Assembly (NCBI GenBank): GCA_002457145.1
Contig: NTJP01000006.1
Coordinates: 43,088-107,087, forward strand
DNA from: Marine Group II euryarchaeote MED-G38
Lineage (GTDB): Archaea; Thermoplasmatota; Poseidoniia; Poseidoniales; Thalassarchaeaceae
Reading direction: 5' to 3'
DNA: 64,000 nucleotides
Shown: positions 59,684 to 64,000 of the stretch, piece by piece
Layout: each line of letters starts with the position of its first letter
How positions within the stretch are numbered: position 1 is the first letter of the stretch
Program-made: the position numbers and the translations under genes
Notes under the pieces: model-generated
What the model saw: only the letters and a program-made list of their open reading frames with translations
What the model was told of the DNA's origin: nothing
Database searches by the model: none

Positions 59684-61453
59684 TTATTCAATAAACATCT
59701 CACCTGTTTGTACGCCCCACAATCTTGAATATAGGCCATTATTTGATATTAAATCATCATGTGTTCCTGATTCAGAAACTTTGCCATTTTCTAGTACTGC
59801 AATAATATCTGCAGAACGGACTGTTGAAAGACGATGTGCAATAATTAACGTAGTCCTGTTTTCAGAAATTTTTGTTATTGATCGCTGTAATGCTGCTTCA
59901 GTCTCGTTATCTACATTGCTTGTTGCTTCATCTAAAATTAGTATAGGTGCGTCTTTCAGTATGGCCCTTGCTATAGCTAGTCTTTGCCGTTGACCCCCTG
60001 ATAGTTTATGGCCATCCTCTCCAATATTAGTATTCCACTTATTTGGTAAATCTTCAATAAATCCTAATGCCTCACCTATTTTTGCTGCTTCTAAAATTTC
60101 TTCTTCGGATGCGTTAGGGTTACCATAGAGGATATTCTCGCGTACTGTTCCAGGGAATAAAGTAGTATTTTGACTAACTAAACTGATACATTTTCTTAAT
60201 GAATTTAGCGTTACATCTTTGATATTATGTTTGTCAATTGAAATATCTCCTTCCTGTGAATCGTGAAATCTTAATAATAACCTAATAAGGGTAGTTTTTC
60301 CTGAACCTGTGGCCCCAACTAGTCCTACTGTTGAGCCAGCAGGTACGGATAATTGAAAATCATCCAAAACGACCTCTCGGCCAGGATATGTAAAGTTAAG
60401 ATTATTAAAATCAATACTTCCAGAAATTCCAGATAATGCGAAATCACCTTCCACAACTCCTACTTCTGTATCTAATAGATCTAAAACTCTAGTTGTAGAA
60501 GCCATAGCCCTTTGGTATAAGTCGAATGTTTGCCCTAATCTAGTTAATGGCCATAAAAGGCGTTGTGTAATGAATACTATTATCGAATATGCCCCTATGC
60601 TTAGTTCGCCCTCTAATGCTAACCATCCACCAACTAGCATATTAGCCGTGAAGGCGAATAAAATTGCCATTCTAATCAATGGGACAAAAGAAGCTGAAAG
60701 TTTTATAGCATCTCTGTTTGCATCCCTATAAGATCTTGAGGCTTTTGATACTCTTTCTATTTCTCTATCTTCAGCAGTGAATGATTTGATAGTGGTGATT
60801 CCTTGAAGATTATTATTCAAAGTTGAGTTTAAATCTGCTACTTCTTTTCTTACGTTTGAGTATCTAATACCTATTTTTCTTTGGAAAAGAAAAGAGCCAC
60901 CTACAATTACAGGAACAGGTAAAATTGCCCAAATCGCCACTTCAGGGGCTAAAAATAACATAATTCCACCAACTACAAATACTGTTGTGGCAACTTGGAA
61001 TAAATCATTAGCACCTTGATCCAGAAATCTTTCCAATTGGTTAACATCATCATTCATGATAGCCATGAGGCCACCAGTAGTTTGCTCAGAGAACCACTGC
61101 ATCTCAAGATTTTGAATATGTGAGTAGGCATCCATCCTAAGGTCATGTTGTGCAGTTTGTGCTAAATTTCTCCATAGTACATCATATAAATATTGAAAAA
61201 GTGATTCTAGTATCCATATTATTGCAGTTATAACAGTCAGAAGTAAAAATTGATCTTTTGGATCTGGATACCACTCTGCTAGAAAAGATTCTTCTTTTAG
61301 GGCGACAACATCAATCGCTATACCAATTAAAAGAGGTGGTGCAAGGTCCCAAATTTTATTCAATATTGAACATATTGATGCCAGTAATACAGTAATTCTA
61401 TGGCGTTTCAAATGTGATAATAAACGTAAAAGTGGGTGTTGGCTATTACTCAC
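59684..61453 (-). CDS. ABC transporter, fused permease/ATPase (MsbA/MDR-like)
   Basis: Walker A GATGSGKTTLI, LSGGQRQRLAIARAI, Walker B ILILDEATSNVD, TM domain. Confidence 0.94.
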   Translation of the reverse strand: MSNSQHPLLRLLSHLKRHRITVLLASICSILNKIWDLAPPLLIGIAIDVVALKEESFLAEWYPDPKDQFLLLTVITAIIWILESLFQYLYDVLWRNLAQTAQHDLRMDAYSHIQNLEMQWFSEQTTGGLMAIMNDDVNQLERFLDQGANDLFQVATTVFVVGGIMLFLAPEVAIWAILPVPVIVGGSFLFQRKIGIRYSNVRKEVADLNSTLNNNLQGITTIKSFTAEDREIERVSKASRSYRDANRDAIKLSASFVPLIRMAILFAFTANMLVGGWLALEGELSIGAYSIIVFITQRLLWPLTRLGQTFDLYQRAMASTTRVLDLLDTEVGVVEGDFALSGISGSIDFNNLNFTYPGREVVLDDFQLSVPAGSTVGLVGATGSGKTTLIRLLLRFHDSQEGDISIDKHNIKDVTLNSLRKCISLVSQNTTLFPGTVRENILYGNPNASEEEILEAAKIGEALGFIEDLPNKWNTNIGEDGHKLSGGQRQRLAIARAILKDAPILILDEATSNVDNETEAALQRSITKISENRTTLIIAHRLSTVRSADIIAVLENGKVSESGTHDDLISNNGLYSRLWGVQTGEMFIE

Positions 61454-61490
61454 ATAAAACCCTGAGCCATAAGGCGTTTGAATGTAAGCA

Positions 61491-62996
61491 TCATACGCGC
61501 CATTCTACAAATTCTCTATCGGGCATTTGATAATCATTAGCACCGGGCCATTGCAACATTTGTGCTAAAAAAATAAGAATTGAGATATTAGTAAAATCAG
61601 TAGCTTCATCTATAGAAAGATTACCTACACAACCCCTTACAGCGCATCCTATTGGAGCGTAGTGATAATGTCCAGCATCAATGAGTAATGCAGAATGAAG
61701 AACATTTTCGCTTAATAAATTTCGTGTATTATTTACCTCATATAATGGAACTGTTTCATCAATATCACTAGCGATTAAGAGGATATTTGAATCGGTAGAA
61801 GAAATTCCATTATCCAAAAGTGAACCATTCCAAGGAGCTAGTAAAACCGTAGCCCATGCCCTGCTATCCTGTATTTTAATAACAGTAGAATTTGGATTTT
61901 GAATTTGCCATAGTTCTATCATCTCACAAGAACTACCAGGATTTATTTCATCAATTCCACCAGAATGTGGATTTTTACAATCATCTTGTAAATCTGACAA
62001 TAATATTTCAGCTCCTGAAATCATCAAAGAAGTAAAACCGCCAGTTGATTGACCAGTCATAGCATATCCATCTTTGTAATCCACACATCCATTAAGATAA
62101 CCTGGGTCTTCACTTTTAGAAGAAAGCCAATCAAAAGATTCCATAATATCAACTGGTCTTGAAAGCATCATTTCTGCAAAATTTTCTAGTTGAAGATCCA
62201 ATAAGGTACTAAATCTGTGATCAGGTGCAAATGCAAAAAAACCATGACTAGCCAAATATTCCATGTAGTAAGAAGAAGCCCATCTAATACTAGGTAAGCC
62301 ATGACTATATGCGACTACTGGTCTTGACTCAGAGCAATCTGGTTCTGCGGATTCCCAAGCGTTTCCATACCACGCATCATCATAAATTGCATATTCTCCC
62401 TTTTCATCTACAGTTGGATACCATAATTGAAGGGTGATTTCATGTCCCCTAGGAGAATTAAAAATTAATTCTGTCGTTCCAACGTTAAAAGGTCCAGAAT
62501 TGTTCAGTGATGTGAAGGGCGTTAGATCAAATGGATCAACGATATCCAACAACCCATCGTCATCATCGTCATCATCAGCATTATTTCCAAGGCCATCTAA
62601 ATCTGTATCTCTTTGCTCAAAAAAATCATTGGGAAAATGATCTTGTAAATTATCAACTCCATCTCCATCTCGATCTAAATCTGAATTATCTCCAATGCCA
62701 TCGTTATCCATATCTGATATTTCAGTATGATCTAAGGGGAATTTGTCATCCAAATCTAGAGTTAAATCACCATCATCATCATCATCGCATGTATCGCCTT
62801 CGCCATCAGAATTAGTATCAATTTGGTTCGGATTAATCAAAAATACACAATTATCCAACGAGTCGTCTATGCCATCATCATCAGTATCTAACAAATTTGT
62901 TGAAGTACAGCCTGAAAGGGATGAAGAAATTAGAATTAAAAATAAAAAGAAAGAGGGTTTTTTTTTAACAACTGTGTGACTAACAGTAAAGCTCAC
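61491..62996 (-). CDS. Lipoprotein with Ca-binding (TSP3-like) repeats and alpha/beta-hydrolase domain
   Basis: Lipobox-like ISSSLSGC, DxDxDGxxD repeats, GQSTGGFTS nucleophile elbow; GTG start at 62996 places the signal peptide at the N-terminus. Confidence 0.72.
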   Translation of the reverse strand: MSFTVSHTVVKKKPSFFLFLILISSSLSGCTSTNLLDTDDDGIDDSLDNCVFLINPNQIDTNSDGEGDTCDDDDDGDLTLDLDDKFPLDHTEISDMDNDGIGDNSDLDRDGDGVDNLQDHFPNDFFEQRDTDLDGLGNNADDDDDDDGLLDIVDPFDLTPFTSLNNSGPFNVGTTELIFNSPRGHEITLQLWYPTVDEKGEYAIYDDAWYGNAWESAEPDCSESRPVVAYSHGLPSIRWASSYYMEYLASHGFFAFAPDHRFSTLLDLQLENFAEMMLSRPVDIMESFDWLSSKSEDPGYLNGCVDYKDGYAMTGQSTGGFTSLMISGAEILLSDLQDDCKNPHSGGIDEINPGSSCEMIELWQIQNPNSTVIKIQDSRAWATVLLAPWNGSLLDNGISSTDSNILLIASDIDETVPLYEVNNTRNLLSENVLHSALLIDAGHYHYAPIGCAVRGCVGNLSIDEATDFTNISILIFLAQMLQWPGANDYQMPDREFVEWRV

Positions 62997-63060
62997 ATTC
63001 CTACCCAAAGACAGATGCACATAAACCTGTGTAATAATAATAAAATAAATTTTTAATTCA

Positions 63061-63993
63061 TCAAAAAGATTGATTAGTCCATGAATTAGCCCATAAATCA
63101 AATATACCTATGGTAATATTTCCTGTTTTATTCGTCCTCACAGTATATAAATCTCCATTCGAAACCAAATTCTCTCCTAGGTAATCTATCCAATAAAATT
63201 CCCACCACGTTCCATCAGATAATGTTTGATTTAAATTTTGATTATCGAATCTCATTACAGAAACCGAAGAGCTGTAGTTATTTTCAGATACTAACCCATG
63301 AATCTCTAACTGTTCTGGTCTAATTTCAAGAGATAAAGAATTTGAAATAACTCCTGACCAATAAGATATATTTTCAGACGAATCTTTTGGAAAAGGATTT
63401 GGAATAAATGGGGCCGGAGTCCTTTGGATATCATTTCTTAAAGATAAAGAGATATTTTCCGTCGTAACTTGTAAAATAAATTTATCTTCGCCAGAATATG
63501 TTTCGATTCCAGTGATAATTGGAGGAATTCCCATAGTTTCAATAAATATTGAATGGGTTTCATTAGACGAGCTGGCAATCTGTTGTGTTGAAGAAATATC
63601 TGCTGTTATGGACCATTCAAGATCAATTAATTGTGCCGTATCAAAAGCAAATGGTGGCCAAAAACCATCTGGATTTTCTGTAGCAGATTGTGCTAATTTA
63701 ATGAAGGGATTAGAATATTCGGGTATTTCGTCACGCCCTTCATACCACTCATTTCCTACTCTGTAATTATTTGATTTTTGTCCTTCGACATATTCTGTAT
63801 CAATTACTACTGTTTCCCCTAAAACTAGCCTTGAAGAAACTGAACTAAGTTTAGCATGATCATCTTTAACAACATTCCAGTAAATCTCACCTCTCTGTTC
63901 TTGATATTCAGATACCAAAGTTGCTTCAACCTTTATTTGAGGGAAAAAATTAGAATATTCAATTACATCAAAAGCGTTACTATTTGATAACAT
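63061..63993 (-). CDS. Hypothetical protein, possibly truncated by window edge
   Basis: 310-aa ORF whose first Met lies 7 bp from the window end; no signal peptide visible, so the true start may be outside. Confidence 0.5.
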   Translation of the reverse strand: MLSNSNAFDVIEYSNFFPQIKVEATLVSEYQEQRGEIYWNVVKDDHAKLSSVSSRLVLGETVVIDTEYVEGQKSNNYRVGNEWYEGRDEIPEYSNPFIKLAQSATENPDGFWPPFAFDTAQLIDLEWSITADISSTQQIASSSNETHSIFIETMGIPPIITGIETYSGEDKFILQVTTENISLSLRNDIQRTPAPFIPNPFPKDSSENISYWSGVISNSLSLEIRPEQLEIHGLVSENNYSSSVSVMRFDNQNLNQTLSDGTWWEFYWIDYLGENLVSNGDLYTVRTNKTGNITIGIFDLWANSWTNQSF

Positions 63994-64000
63994 ATCAGAG

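Noticed and set aside
62434-62979. Plus-strand His/Ser-rich ORFs (e.g. HRHHRHHQHYFQGH)
   Set aside because: Antisense of the TSP3-like Asp-rich repeats in the lipoprotein hydrolase.

Overview
AT-rich, gene-dense 64 kb chromosomal window from a euryarchaeon. The core genes are archaeal: aRF1, aIF2-beta, class I LysRS, aTrm56, a GfcR-type PRTase regulator, archaeal-type UMP kinase, an XPD-like Fe-S helicase and a Nog1-like GTPase. They sit beside bacterial-type metabolic genes. The mix resembles marine Poseidoniia/Thermoplasmata-type archaea (inference; no marker phylogeny was run). I see one tRNA gene (Leu-UAA) and no rRNA, CRISPR array, transposase or prophage. Main points of interest: (i) a cytoplasm-facing molybdopterin oxidoreductase, a fused Fe-S/NrfD protein and a TauE-like exporter (50.1-55.1 kb), compatible with a sulfite/sulfur-compound redox module; (ii) a 2979-aa surface protein with Ca-binding repeats, a transglutaminase-like domain, many Ig-like repeats, a TM segment and a DUF4129-like tail, next to a 977-aa surface protein; (iii) a contiguous lipA-E1a-E1b-E2-E3-lipB cluster with an 18-bp tandem repeat in the E2 linker; (iv) bacterial-type folate/pterin genes (FolB, FolM-like SDR, FolP, PCD); (v) a SAP-TM-M28 peptidase; (vi) an NfeD/flotillin/small membrane protein module; (vii) a 39-aa zinc-ribbon ORF missing from the supplied ORF track. 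All family assignments come from reading motifs in the translations; no database search was possible.
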